Origin: CAWCDJ01 sp963836015
GTDB taxonomy: Bacteria > Acidobacteriota > Terriglobia > Bryobacterales > Bryobacteraceae
Direction: 5' to 3'
Length of the DNA: 64,000 nt
Assembly: GCA_963836015.1 (NCBI GenBank)
Contig: CAWIIF010000010.1
Span: forward strand, 105,507 to 169,506
Below the pieces are notes generated by a model. It had not been told where the DNA came from. It was given only the letters and a program-made list of their open reading frames with translations, and ran no database searches. Shown in pieces: positions 44,501 to 52,898 of this stretch (position 1 is its first letter; every line of letters starts with the position of its first letter). Made by a program: the position numbers and the translations under genes.

Positions 44501-44831
44501 CGCGGACAGCATGTTCGCCGACCCGGCCGCCTTCGCCAACCAGACCCGCAACCAGTTCCGCGGGCCCGGCTTCTTCGACACCGATCTGTCGGTGAACAAA
44601 GAATTCCAGTTGCGGAAATGGGAATCCGCGAAGGTTACGGTGGGTGCCCAGTTCTACAACTTGTTCAACCATGCGAACTTCGACAAGCCGGTCAATGATT
44701 TCGGCCAGCTTGGCGCCGGCTTCGGTCAGATCCAGAACACCGTCACGCCTCCCACGAGCGTGTATGGCGCCTTCGTCGGGTCTGCCGTCTCCGGCCGGAT
44801 CGTGCAGTTCCGCGCGCAGTTCGTGTTCTGA
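41511..44831 (+). CDS. Oar-like TonB-dependent receptor with carboxypeptidase-regulatory N-terminal domain
   Basis: 1106 residues from the ATG at 41511 with GGAGG ten bases upstream. A signal peptide (LFFLACLISLSSLVMAQ) is followed by a carboxypeptidase regulatory-like beta domain (SGDISGTVTDPTAAAVPSATI... YYHFAFLPPGQYQVSV, residues ~25-110), a plug region with NDMTYVALMAPG and DGQNDNDIYLNL, and a long barrel ending at an aromatic FRAQFVF. This is the expanded acidobacterial receptor class, thought to import oligosaccharides across the outer membrane. Neighbouring secreted glycosidases fit. It is followed by a hairpin terminator, so it is monocistronic. Confidence 0.93.
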   Translation: MFRSMRGRHVLFFLACLISLSSLVMAQSLTSGDISGTVTDPTAAAVPSATITAANRATGVAQTTTTDSQGYYHFAFLPPGQYQVSVSVAGFATARKIATVQVGQALKADIQLSVATASQTVEVSEVAGAIQVENADLTTSVTTQQLAMLPNSGNDMTYVALMAPGAVMSTSAGYGNFSTYGLPATANLFTLDGQNDNDIYLNLNNSGASNLMLGTNELSEATVVNNGYSGQYGQLAGAQVNYVTKSGTNQFHGNAEWFWNGRALNANDWFNNQAGVAKPFANSNQWAASVGGPIWKNKTFVFFDYEGVKNVLPTGVLAKIPSAQFETATLNNLTVTGQTAAASLYQQAFNLYNNALGASTATPVPGGGCGSFTLLGAGVPCALQFRSTAGNKTSEYLWAAKVDHHFSEKDQAYLRLWRDNGTQPTATDPISPIFNVFSPQPQMQAHLGETHTFGSTAVNQLIFSGFYYSARFGSPDEGAVLAAFPTVIRFSPALFSNLGGTTYNFPQGRNVTQYQLVDDFSKTLSSHTLKFGVNYRRYDVSDLSFGVLTQGRITELNLLDFYNGGGTGNYLQQRFPSQNEQPLNIYLMGFYGQDEWRVTSKLKLTAALRLDYNSNPVCGRDCFARLAAPFGALDHSAGTPYNAAILTNQAQAYPGVSGVIWQPRVGFAWTPTKSGNTVVRGGFGIFGNAIPGTVASVMARNTPLLNSFQVSNAPITPGVPNNLFAIAAGANQSLLNAFSSGGTLASISAANPYFSLPGFNSIDGTFQTPQYQEWNLEVQQALPWQMALSINYVGNHGIHETMINNNANAYCDPANCGGFGGLPTTVPDPRFGVVNNYTSGAVSNYNGLTVNLRRRFSHGFLFGLNYTWSHALDMVSNGGIESYDLNAAPSILNPINPSNFRQFNYGDADYDVRQYISANYVWENALRHMFKGGPNVLFNGWNVSGTVYHRTGLPFSVIDSNVSGALAGFNYGGTILAQQLTAGATTCGKSSIDTPCFADSMFADPAAFANQTRNQFRGPGFFDTDLSVNKEFQLRKWESAKVTVGAQFYNLFNHANFDKPVNDFGQLGAGFGQIQNTVTPPTSVYGAFVGSAVSGRIVQFRAQFVF

Positions 44832-44853
44832 TCACCGCTTGTTCCCGTTCGGT

Positions 44854-44881
44854 GAGGCGCCTCCCCCGGTGGAGGCGCCTC
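44854..44881 (+). terminator. Hairpin terminator after the TonB receptor
   Basis: An 11-bp perfect stem (GAGGCGCCTCC paired with GGAGGCGCCTC) with the loop CCCGGT, then a weak pyrimidine tract (TCTTCCC). It begins 22 bp after the receptor stop and lies before the convergent hydrolase fragment, so it may act in both directions. Confidence 0.7.
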
Positions 44882-44910
44882 TCTTCCCGCCCCTTTGCCG
44901 CAGGAGCTCC

Positions 44911-45836
44911 TCACTTTACGAGCGGCGCTCTGGCCTCCAACTCCTTGAGCTTCTCTTTGGCGTTTGCATTCGCCGGGTCCTTCTCGAGCGACTTCCCGTA
45001 ACTCTCGATGGCCAACTGCTTTTGCCCGGATTTCATGTACGCCTCGCCCAGGCTGTCGAACGCATTGCCTGAGTCGGCATAGATCTGTGCGTTCAGCTTG
45101 AACAGATCGATTGCCTCGGACAAGTGGCTGCCGGCCATGAGGTCGTAGGCCCATGAATTGACGGCAGCCTCGTCAACCTTGAAGCTGGGGCTTTCCTTCC
45201 GCATAGCCGCATAAACGTCGGGGGCGTGACTGAAACCCAAGCGGCCCAACTCAGAGCGGAAGGCATCTAACGAGGCCGGCACACCCTTCGCCGGGCGGTA
45301 TTGCACCGCCATGAAGTGTTTGGGCGCTCCATTTTCGGCAGGCGTCTTCTTGACGTAGGACATGGCTGCCGCATCGTGCTTAAGGTACGCATCGAGAAAC
45401 TGGAGCGTGTAACGCGCTATCCATGCATATCCGGTGATGCCATCCTCGCGTTCGTAATCGCCTTTGTGATTGTCCCGGAAGCCACTCCACACATCCTCGT
45501 TGCGCTGATACATCGAGCTGAACTCGACGTGGACGAGGCCGAACATATGCGCCGTAACGAGATCCCCGTGCGTCCATGAATTCAAGACACTGGGGCCCTC
45601 GCTCCTGGCAGTATCGGTGAGGTGGCGTGCCTGGTCTTCGAGGGTGATCTCCCCCTGGGCGAAGTAGAGCAGAGGGATCGTCATCTGCTCCGGATGAATA
45701 TCGCGGGGGAGTAGCGCATGGTTCCATCGAGAGCCACCAGGGCACGGATGCGATTGTCTCGAGCCGCGGCGAAGAGGTTGGAGAGTCCACCCCAACTGAA
45801 CCCGGCCACGGCCACGCCCGACATGTCCGTGTTCGG
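44911..45836 (-). pseudogene. alpha/beta hydrolase with TPR tail, N-terminally truncated and frameshifted
   Basis: The surviving part begins at the nucleophile elbow DMSGVAVAGFSWGGLSNLF (GFSWGG) near 45830 and continues DGTMRYSP. It is broken at a C5 run (plus-strand 45705-45709) and resumes HPEQMTIPLLYFAQGEITLEDQ... WTHGDLVTAHMFGL... to two TPR-like helices (AFDSLGEAYMKSGQKQLAIESYGKSLEKDPANANAKEKLKEL). The catalytic Ser is retained but the upstream half is lost: an ISL3 transposase remnant abuts the break on the opposite strand at about 45837. Both the junction and the frameshift disable the gene. Confidence 0.7.
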
Positions 45837-46172
45837 TATCTGTTCAAGGAAGACTTCCAGCAACTCTGGAATTACGAGTCCACCGCCTGGGCTGCCAAGT
45901 TCCTCGACCAATGGTGTCGTCAAGTGATGCGCTCGCGGATCGAGCCGATGAAGAAAGTTGCCAGGACCTTACGCGCCCACCGCGAACTCATCCTCAACTA
46001 TTTTCGCGCGCGGAAGGAGTTTTCCAGCGGCGTAATCGAGGGTCTAAACAACAAAGCAAAAGTCACTATGAGAAAATCATACGGGTTCCGAACCTTCCGT
46101 GTCACCGAACTGGCGCTCTATCATTCACTTGGCAAACTCCCCGAGCCGGAACTCACCCACAGATTTTTCTGA
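45837..46172 (+). mobile_element. ISL3-family transposase remnant (C-terminal third)
   Basis: Open frame reading KEDFQQLWNYESTAWAAKFL... and on through ARTLRAHRELILNYFRARKEFSSGVIEGLNNKAKVTMRKSYGFRTFRV to the typical ending LPEPELTHRFF. The catalytic Glu (EGLNNK) is present, but both Asp residues and the zinc ribbon are missing. It differs from the intact ISL3 element at 19471-20580. The left end marks the break of the hydrolase gene; the right end overlaps the druA-like gene by 20 bp. Confidence 0.8.
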
Positions 46173-47031
46173 CGAATCGGATTTCCTTGATGGGGCGATT
46201 GGGCTTATTGGTCTGGTCGTTTTTGCCTCGCCCGGTGGTGAGCCCGAGGAATTGCCAGTTCGCCGCCCGGTAACAGGTTCCGCGAAAACGGCCGGGATCG
46301 ATGAAAGTTTCCGCGAAGTAAACCGGGTGGCCGTATATCCGTTCCCAGTCGTCGGACAGGGCGCGGGTCACCTTCCCCAGAATGTGCGACGCCAGATGCG
46401 GCACGCGGACCCAGGGCAGGATCAGAAAGCGCGTGTTATAGGCAATGAACCGGATGTTCCGCCGCCGGGCTTCCGCGCTCCAGCCGATGTAGCGGTCACG
46501 GCTGCCCAAATGTCGCGGTGCGGAACTCCACGCCAGACACGCTACAGGACGACCTTGCGCCCAACAAACATACTTCAGGTGTTCGCCCACCGGCTGTTCA
46601 TAGCTGAGGTAGTGATACTGCTCCATCAGGCTATTGAACAGCGGCTCATCGGCAGTGCGTCGCACCGGTTGGATCTCAATCGGGCCTAGCGACTTCAGCG
46701 GCATAGCCAACGGCGCAGTGTCGATCAAGACCGCTTCCGGTCGCGGCCGCCCCGTCCGGCACTGCCCTCGAATGTGGCGGCGCACGGGTGGCAACTCGAT
46801 TTCTCCGGCCCGTTCCAGCAGCAGAAGCATCCCGCGACAAACCATGTCGCGCAGGGCGCCGTTGGCCTGCTTCCACCCCAGGGCCTCGCATAATTGCCGG
46901 GACAGCTTCCATCGGCTGCTGGTGGGATGCGTCCGAATGAACTCTCGCAGAAAGGCAAGCTGCTCGCTATCTATCTCCTGTCCGCGGTAGCGCCACACCT
47001 CCGCCATAACCGCAGCATGCCAGAGATGCAA
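46153..47031 (-). CDS. DruA-like protein (DUF4338)
   Basis: 292 residues. The N-terminal helical part (SEQLAFLREFIRTHP... RWKLSRQLCEALGW) looks DNA-binding. The C-terminal DUF4338 core has LMEQYHYLSYEQPVGEHLKYVCWAQGRPVACLAWSSA, WVRVPHLASHILG and FAETFIDPGRFRGTCYRAANW. DUF4338 is the DruA component of Druantia anti-phage systems but is more often found in mobile elements. Here it lies just downstream of IS66-like tnpA and tnpB, where tnpC would be, so it is probably the third gene of that element. No DruB-E or DruH partners are present. Confidence 0.85.
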   Translation of the reverse strand: MHLWHAAVMAEVWRYRGQEIDSEQLAFLREFIRTHPTSSRWKLSRQLCEALGWKQANGALRDMVCRGMLLLLERAGEIELPPVRRHIRGQCRTGRPRPEAVLIDTAPLAMPLKSLGPIEIQPVRRTADEPLFNSLMEQYHYLSYEQPVGEHLKYVCWAQGRPVACLAWSSAPRHLGSRDRYIGWSAEARRRNIRFIAYNTRFLILPWVRVPHLASHILGKVTRALSDDWERIYGHPVYFAETFIDPGRFRGTCYRAANWQFLGLTTGRGKNDQTNKPNRPIKEIRFVRKICG

Positions 47032-47061
47032 TCAGAACGTAAGTGTTTTGTTGCCGCTTTC

Positions 47062-47410
47062 TCAGCTCACTTTCCGCCACACCGGCGCAGCCTCGGTCTC
47101 CGGGTTGCCCGCTGCGAACAGTAACTGCGCCTGATGGGCCTGGAGCGCTCGGGTCGCCTCCTTGCCGGTTGGCCACCAGACGAATCTCCCCTTCGATAAT
47201 CGCTTCTGCGCCATCCAGAACCCCTGGCCGTCGAACGCCAAGACCTTAATCGTCGTGGCCCGCCGGCTGCGAAAAATGAACAGGCAGCCGGAAAACGGAT
47301 CGGCGCCGAGTTTCTCCCGGCACAACTGCGCCAGTCCGTCGATACCCTTTCTCAGATTCGACGGACTCGATGGCTACCAGAATGCGCATCTGCGGCGCGA
47401 CTTGAATCAC
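47062..47410 (-). pseudogene. IS66-family TnpB accessory protein, frameshifted
   Basis: The frame starts at a GTG overlapping the tnpA stop (GTGA) with IQVAPQMRILVAIE. It shifts at one extra base near 47365 into PSNLRKGIDGLAQLCREKLGADPFSG and ends FWMAQKRLSKGRFVWWP, the classic TnpB pattern. TnpB is an IS66 accessory protein of unknown biochemistry needed for transposition. The frameshift is probably inactivating if real. It is followed by the DruA-like gene. Confidence 0.8.
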
Positions 47411-47811
47411 GCTGACTCCCACAGTACGCGGCTCAGTCCGGCCAGGTCTGGCGTGGTGCTCCCCTTCCACTGGACGCGCATCTTGCCCCGTGGCCCTTCT
47501 AACTCGATTAGGCATTCCGCTCCGCCGGTTCCAGGCGTCAGCAACTCTACAAATGCGGCGGGCGGGGTGCTCAGTCTGGCCGTTCTCCGCCGGCCCGTAT
47601 GCGATTCCGTCGTTAGGCGCTTGAGCTTGCCGTATTCCAGACTCAGAACTTTGGCGGTTCGGAATACCCCGTGCTCTCTGGCCATCTCCGCTGCCGCTGC
47701 CCACAATGGATCCGGAATCGGCAGTCGCCCGGTATGGGACTTCCGCCATCGTGCGAAGCGACCGTGGAGCACGCGCATGCCGTCGGGAATATCAAGCGCC
47801 GCTCTGCCCAT
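47407..47811 (-). CDS. IS66-family TnpA-like protein
   Basis: 134 residues with the small-protein organisation of IS66 Orf1: a helical DNA-binding N-terminal part (PIPDPLWAAAAEMAREHGVFRTAKVLSLEYGKLKRLT) and a C-terminal beta segment (AECLIELEGPRGKMRVQWKG...LAGLSRVLW). Its stop overlaps the tnpB start. This is the first gene of the element. Terminal inverted repeats were not found by eye. Confidence 0.75.
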   Translation of the reverse strand: MGRAALDIPDGMRVLHGRFARWRKSHTGRLPIPDPLWAAAAEMAREHGVFRTAKVLSLEYGKLKRLTTESHTGRRRTARLSTPPAAFVELLTPGTGGAECLIELEGPRGKMRVQWKGSTTPDLAGLSRVLWESA

Positions 47812-48043
47812 TGCAGGTCCTCCCTGCGCCCGTCCGGCCCCAAGCCGACGTTACCAGCTACCGACCCGCCGTGTCACGCATCGTTGCGGAAAGCTCACGA
47901 ACAATTGCCCGGTACCCTTTTGATTTTCCGTGGCCTGGCCTTGCTATTCGCTGCTTGCTGATTTCACCACCGAGGTCTGCGTCGATTAGGCCTGTTTCGG
48001 CGCGATTCGCGCATCGCATTGTGGACCAGCGTCCTTGCACTTC

Positions 48044-49930
48044 TCACTGGGGAGGCTGGCGGCCTGCGGTCTGTACATGGGGCAGACCCATTCGGGTCAA
48101 CAGGGCCTTGAATCGTGTGTCGCCCCACAACAGCTCCAGATCGATATCATTCCCGCTCATGAGAACGACTCCGTCCCTTCGCTCGACGGCCGATTCGAGA
48201 ATCCGTAGCGCCTCCTCCTTATTGCCCAGCGCTAATTCCGCGACCGCGAGAGGGTTCGCCTGCCCACGGACTTTCAACTTGCTCCGTTCAATCATGGCGA
48301 GTGCCTGCTGCCGGCGGCCTGTCAACGCGTAGAGTTCGGCCAGGATCGAGGGTGGCGCTTCGGAAAGCTGCGCGAGGCGATCTGTTTCGCGCGCCGCTTC
48401 CTCACTGCGGCCGAGGTGCACCAGAGAGAGGGCCACAAGCTGCCCGATCGCACTCGAGTAGAGTTGCGACGCATTCTCCGCACGGACCGACTGCGCCAGG
48501 TTCAACGCGTCGCGAAAACGGCGCTGCTCGTAAATGACCCATGCCAACTTCAGGCCGGCAAGATCTCCCACCGGGTTCAGCTCGAACGCTCGCCGAAGTT
48601 CCCACTCCGATTCCGTGAGCCGTCCGAGGGTGTTGAGCATCCATCCATATGATGCGTGCGCCGCCGCAAGATTGGGGTTGATCGCCAGCGCCTGTTTGAA
48701 CTCGGCCTCGGCGCGGGGCCAGTCTCGTTGCAGGATCTCGGCGACCCAACCGGAGGCCATATACAACTCCGGCCACTCCGGATCCAGCTTACGCACGGTC
48801 GCAACACATTCCCGTATTCTGGTCTCGTATTGCGCCCGGTGTTCCGGCTCCTGGTACCAGTTCTCCATCAGAACGTCGACCAGACCGATGTATGGCTGCG
48901 GATAGCTGGGGTCCAACTGGATGGCGCGCTCGAACAAGTCACGGGCTCGCGCGTCGCTGCCGGACACCAAACGCTCCGTCTCCACGCGGCCCTCGGCATA
49001 GAGGCGAAATGCTTCGGGATTTGCGGTCGATCGGCGCATCAGAATCTGCTGAGCGCCGCTCGAGAGCCGGGGCGCCAACGTCCGCGCCAGCTTTTCCGAG
49101 ATCTCATCTTCTACCGAAAAGATGTTCGTGAAGGGCTCGTCATACTTTTCGGCCCAGATCGTTTTGCCGGTCCCGCCCCGGATCAGTTGTACGGTTACCC
49201 GCAAGCTCCTGTCCAGATGCTGCAGGCTGCCGGTGAGCACCCATTCCGCCTTCAGTTCTCTTGCGGCCGCCATGGCGTCCACGCCTGACTTGTCGAACTC
49301 GCGGACCTGTCCGGTTGTCCGGACGTTGAACTCGCGCCGCGTGGCGAGCCGATTGATCAGTGCGTCGGCCATCCCGATACCGAGGCAGTGATCCTGGTCG
49401 GTGGAGGGGGACAGGGTCTGGAAAGGCAGCACCGCGATGGCCGGCGGCGTTTTGCTCTCCACCGTTTTCATTCCCCACCACCCAACCACGGCCGCGAAGA
49501 CCAGCACGCCGGCGACAGCGAACCACGGGTGTCGCCGCCGACGACGATGCGGCTGTTCTGAAATGGCATGGGAATCCGGGGGAGTTTCCAGAGCGGGGAC
49601 CGGTTCAATGATCGAGACCGGCGCCGAGAAGCGATAGCCGCGTTTCGGGACGGTCTCGATGAACTGCGCGTTGTCCTCGGTAGCCAGTGCCTTGCGAAGA
49701 GCCGATACGTGCACCGTCAGGTTGGCTTCTTCGACGAAACTGTCTGGCCAGAGGACGCGCAGGATGTCCTCCTTCTCTATCAGTTCTCCAGCGTGCTCGA
49801 CCAGCAGAACCAGCATCGAAAAGGCCTTCGGCGCGAGTGGGATGACCCTGCCGCGATGTGTCAGGCGCGCTTCCCCGACGTCCAGACGAAAATCGCCGAA
49901 CGTAAAGATCGCTTTGTTTTTGTTCAACAT
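48044..49930 (-). CDS. Membrane-anchored winged-helix transcriptional regulator with TPR domain
   Basis: 628 residues. An N-terminal OmpR/ToxR-type winged helix (FGDFRLDVGEARLTHRGRVIPL... ALRKALATEDNAQFIETVPKRGYRF) is followed by one membrane helix (WFAVAGVLVFAAVVGWW), a FlgO-like beta/alpha domain (IAVLPFQTLSPSTDQDH... LINRLATRREFNV) and at least six TPRs. This CadC-like one-component architecture is abundant in Acidobacteria. It likely senses a periplasmic or envelope signal and controls nearby genes, perhaps the methanethiol oxidase-like gene transcribed divergently. Confidence 0.9.
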   Translation of the reverse strand: MLNKNKAIFTFGDFRLDVGEARLTHRGRVIPLAPKAFSMLVLLVEHAGELIEKEDILRVLWPDSFVEEANLTVHVSALRKALATEDNAQFIETVPKRGYRFSAPVSIIEPVPALETPPDSHAISEQPHRRRRRHPWFAVAGVLVFAAVVGWWGMKTVESKTPPAIAVLPFQTLSPSTDQDHCLGIGMADALINRLATRREFNVRTTGQVREFDKSGVDAMAAARELKAEWVLTGSLQHLDRSLRVTVQLIRGGTGKTIWAEKYDEPFTNIFSVEDEISEKLARTLAPRLSSGAQQILMRRSTANPEAFRLYAEGRVETERLVSGSDARARDLFERAIQLDPSYPQPYIGLVDVLMENWYQEPEHRAQYETRIRECVATVRKLDPEWPELYMASGWVAEILQRDWPRAEAEFKQALAINPNLAAAHASYGWMLNTLGRLTESEWELRRAFELNPVGDLAGLKLAWVIYEQRRFRDALNLAQSVRAENASQLYSSAIGQLVALSLVHLGRSEEAARETDRLAQLSEAPPSILAELYALTGRRQQALAMIERSKLKVRGQANPLAVAELALGNKEEALRILESAVERRDGVVLMSGNDIDLELLWGDTRFKALLTRMGLPHVQTAGRQPPQ

Positions 49931-50203
49931 AGCGTCTTTGGAAAAACTTTGGAGAAGCTCAAGGGAACCTTTGATCCCTTTGGCCGGCCGGCGGGCAAAA
50001 TCGGAGCATGAGACAGAGAGCTGCTGCCGCAGCTTCGGCGGAAGGTCAAGTCACGGATCGATCTGACGAGATCACACCTGTCCATTTCGATCGCCTGCAG
50101 GTGTTTATCATACCGCCGATAGGGGCCCCAGGAAGACGCATGCCGGATGCCCTGGGACCTCGCGGTAATTACCCGATTCAACAACAAAAGGAGACTCTCA
50201 ACC

Positions 50204-51607
50204 ATGAGATGGCAACCGGATCCCACGTTTTATCCTTCGCCCAGGATGGCGATGGAAGCGCCAGCCGAGAAGCTGGCATACGTTGCAATGCTGAACCCCA
50301 CGCAGAAAGGTCCTGATGCGATGGCCGTCGTAGACGTCGATGAAGAATCGAAATCGTACGGCCGGATGGTGGGGCGCGTGGATATGCCGAACGCCGGCGA
50401 CGAACTGCACCACTTCGGGTGGAACGCGTGCAGTTCCTGCCTGTGCCCTTACTCGCCGCATCCTCACATGGAGCGGCGCTATCTGGTCGTGCCGGGGCTG
50501 CGGTCGTCGCGGATTCACATCCTGGACACCAAGGAGGACCCGAGGAATCCGAAGCTGGTGAAAGTGATCGATCCGGAGACGGTCACCAGCCGGACCGGAT
50601 ACAGCCGTCCTCACACGGTCCACTGCGGTCCCGAGGGGATCTACATGAATGGCCTGGGTTCGCCGAGCGGGGACGGACCGGGCGGAGTTTTCGTCCTCGA
50701 CGGCGAGACCTTCGACGTGCGCGGATCCTGGGAGATGGACCGGGGCCCTCAGTACCTGGCCTACGATTTCGCCTGGCACCTGGGCCACGATTCGATGGTC
50801 ACCAGCGAATGGGGCACGCCCAACATGTTCGAGGACGGGCTGAATCCCGAACTGCTGCTGGGCGGCCAGTACGGACACCAGATTCACGTCTGGGACCTGC
50901 AGAAGCGCAGGCACAAGCAAGTCCTGGACTTGGGGCCCGAACAGCAACTGGTTTTCGAGCTTCGCCCGGCGAGAAATCCGACCAAAGCCTACGGCTTCGC
51001 GGGCGTGGTGGTCTCGCTGAAGGACCTGTCTTCCTCGATCTGGCTCTGGCACAAGAACGGCGGCGGAGACAACGACGGTTGGCAGATCCGGAAGGTGATT
51101 GAGATTCCCGCCGAGCCGGCTGACCCGGAACAGTTGCCTCCCATGCTGAAAGGTTTTGGCGTCGTGCCTCCGTTCATCACCGACATCAACCTTTCGCTCG
51201 ACGACCGGTATCTCTACGTTTCCTGCTGGGGCTCCGGCGAATTCCGCCAATACGACGTAAGCGATCCGTTCCAGCCGAAGCTGAACAGCAAGGTCGCGAT
51301 CGGAGGAATGGCGCGGCGCGCGGCCCATCCTTCGAAACCGGAAGCGCCCCTGAACGGCGGTCCGCAAATGGTGGAGCTGAGCCGCGACGGACGGCGCGCG
51401 TACGTGACCAATTCCCTGTACGCCGCGGTGGACGAGCAGTTCTACCCGGATGGCATCCAGGGCTGGATGATGAAGGTCGACATGGACGCAAAGACCGGCG
51501 CCATGCGGGTGGATCCGAAATTCTTCCCGCATTTCGACGGCATGCGGCCGCACCAGACCAGGCTGGAGGGCGGAGATGCCTCCTCCGATTCTTACTGCTA
51601 CGCCTAA
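50204..51607 (+). CDS. Selenium-binding protein family (SBP56 / methanethiol oxidase)
   Basis: 467 residues from the ATG at 50204, preceded by AAGGAGA. A seven-bladed-propeller SBP56 with the conserved NACSSCLCPYSPHPHMERRYLVVPGL (CSSC metal/selenium site), SRPHTVHCGPEGIYMNG, GHDSMVTSEWGTPNMFEDG and the C-terminal PHQTRLEGGDASSDSYC. Bacterial members include MtoX, which oxidises methanethiol to formaldehyde, H2S and H2O2. The cysteine ligands needed are present. The usual mto neighbours (senC-like and mauG-like) are absent. No in-frame stop suggests selenocysteine. Confidence 0.93.
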   Translation: MRWQPDPTFYPSPRMAMEAPAEKLAYVAMLNPTQKGPDAMAVVDVDEESKSYGRMVGRVDMPNAGDELHHFGWNACSSCLCPYSPHPHMERRYLVVPGLRSSRIHILDTKEDPRNPKLVKVIDPETVTSRTGYSRPHTVHCGPEGIYMNGLGSPSGDGPGGVFVLDGETFDVRGSWEMDRGPQYLAYDFAWHLGHDSMVTSEWGTPNMFEDGLNPELLLGGQYGHQIHVWDLQKRRHKQVLDLGPEQQLVFELRPARNPTKAYGFAGVVVSLKDLSSSIWLWHKNGGGDNDGWQIRKVIEIPAEPADPEQLPPMLKGFGVVPPFITDINLSLDDRYLYVSCWGSGEFRQYDVSDPFQPKLNSKVAIGGMARRAAHPSKPEAPLNGGPQMVELSRDGRRAYVTNSLYAAVDEQFYPDGIQGWMMKVDMDAKTGAMRVDPKFFPHFDGMRPHQTRLEGGDASSDSYCYA

Positions 51608-51620
51608 GGAGCGCTCAGTC

Positions 51621-52256
51621 ATGGAAACTACAGTTACCCACTTACTGACACTTGCGGGCTTGGGGGCCTTCCACGGCCTCAATCCCGGGATGGGTTGGCT
51701 CTTTGCGGTGGCGCTCGGGATGCAGGAAGGCAAACGGAGCGCCGTGTGGCGGGCCATGATCCCGCTGACCCTGGGACACCTCCTGGCGATCGCGGCGGCC
51801 ATCGGATTGGCGATGCTGGCGGGCATCGCCCTCTCGCCCACGATGCTGCGCTGGCCTGTCGCGGCACTGCTCGCCTTGCTCGGCGTCCGGCAGTTGTTCG
51901 GTCACCTGCATCCGCGTTGGGCGGCCATGCGAGTGGGGATCAGAGGCCTCACTCTGTGGTCCTTCCTGATGGCGTCGGCCCACGGGGCCGGGCTGATGGT
52001 GCTACCGGTGTTTCTGTCGATGACCGCAGTCGCCCAGGGTCCTGCCTGCCACGCGCGGGGAGCGTCTACGCAGGCCCTGGCGGCCGGCACGGCAACGCTC
52101 GTTCACGGTGTGGGATACCTGGTCGTGACGGCCTTCGCGGCGTGGCTGGTGATGGACCGCCTCGGTCTGGGCCTCCTTCGCAAGGCCTGGATCAACCTCG
52201 ATGTGATCTGGGCGGCGGCATTGATCCTAACCGGGTGCCTGACAGCGTGGGTGTGA
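51621..52256 (+). CDS. Multi-pass membrane protein, HupE/NicO-like
   Basis: 211 residues from the ATG at 51621, 13 bp after the SBP56 stop. Six helices are predicted. LGAFHGLNPGMGWLF and LGHLLAIAAAIG supply a His-rich pattern reminiscent of nickel/cobalt transporters and HupE-like proteins (HG-x-NPG and GHxxA). A copper, nickel or molybdate role for the neighbouring oxidase is possible. The identification is by pattern only. Confidence 0.7.
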   Translation: METTVTHLLTLAGLGAFHGLNPGMGWLFAVALGMQEGKRSAVWRAMIPLTLGHLLAIAAAIGLAMLAGIALSPTMLRWPVAALLALLGVRQLFGHLHPRWAAMRVGIRGLTLWSFLMASAHGAGLMVLPVFLSMTAVAQGPACHARGASTQALAAGTATLVHGVGYLVVTAFAAWLVMDRLGLGLLRKAWINLDVIWAAALILTGCLTAWV

Positions 52257-52297
52257 CTCCCATGTCTCAACCGAAGCAATCAGAACAAGGAGCACTC

Positions 52298-52792
52298 ATG
52301 AGAACCATCGCATTTTCACGTCATACCCCGCGGCGGCTGCTGTTGGCCGTTGTCTTAGGGCTGTATCTGATGCAGGGGGCTTCCGGCGCCGTCGACGACT
52401 GGATGCGGACCGCGTCGATCGCTCCCGGCTCGCTAGTCGTCGTAGACACCCTCAACGGCGGCGAGAGTCGGGGCACGCTCCGCTCCGCCGGGGTCGGCAG
52501 TCTGCGGCTCGTAGCAAACGGCCGGGAACTCGAGATCCAGCGGGCCGAGGTGGTTCGCATCCGTGTATACAAGCCTTCCCGACGCTTGCGCCATGTACTG
52601 GTCGGGGCGGGGCTCGGCGCCGCGGCCGGCATTCTCGCCGGGTTCGTAACCTGCCCTTCGTGCGCCGGGGACCCGACTTCCGAGGGGGCCCATCAACGCC
52701 TGGGCCTCGGAGGGCTGATCGGGGCAGGCATCGGCGCTGGAGTAGGGCTGTTGAGTTCGCCTTACAAGACCGTTTATAAGCGAACGAAATAG
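52298..52792 (+). CDS. Exported glycine-zipper hypothetical protein
   Basis: 164 residues from the ATG at 52298, preceded by AAGGAGC. It has an N-terminal signal peptide (LLLAVVLGLYLMQGASGA), an SH3-like beta region (GSLVVVDTLNGGESRGTLRSAGVGSLRL) and a C-terminal double glycine zipper (HVLVGAGLGAAAGILAGFV and LGGLIGAGIGAGVGLL) with CPSC between. It resembles membrane-inserting or surface-associated proteins. The gene follows the membrane gene after 41 bp and could be in the SBP56 transcript. Confidence 0.65.
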   Translation: MRTIAFSRHTPRRLLLAVVLGLYLMQGASGAVDDWMRTASIAPGSLVVVDTLNGGESRGTLRSAGVGSLRLVANGRELEIQRAEVVRIRVYKPSRRLRHVLVGAGLGAAAGILAGFVTCPSCAGDPTSEGAHQRLGLGGLIGAGIGAGVGLLSSPYKTVYKRTK

Positions 52793-52898
52793 CCGGAATA
52801 GAAGCCGATCCAGTATCGGCAATGCGCAACACACGTTGCCACCGGCTGCAGCAGCGGCCAAACCGTAAGTCAAAAGTTCCAGTCTCAGGAGATGATGT

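Noticed and set aside
46153..47031. Complete Druantia anti-phage system
   Set aside because: Only DruA is present; DruB-E or DruH are not in the window and the neighbours are transposition genes.
50204..51607. Selenoprotein reading of the selenium-binding protein
   Set aside because: No in-frame TGA and no SECIS-like hairpin; selenium binding in this family is through cysteine.
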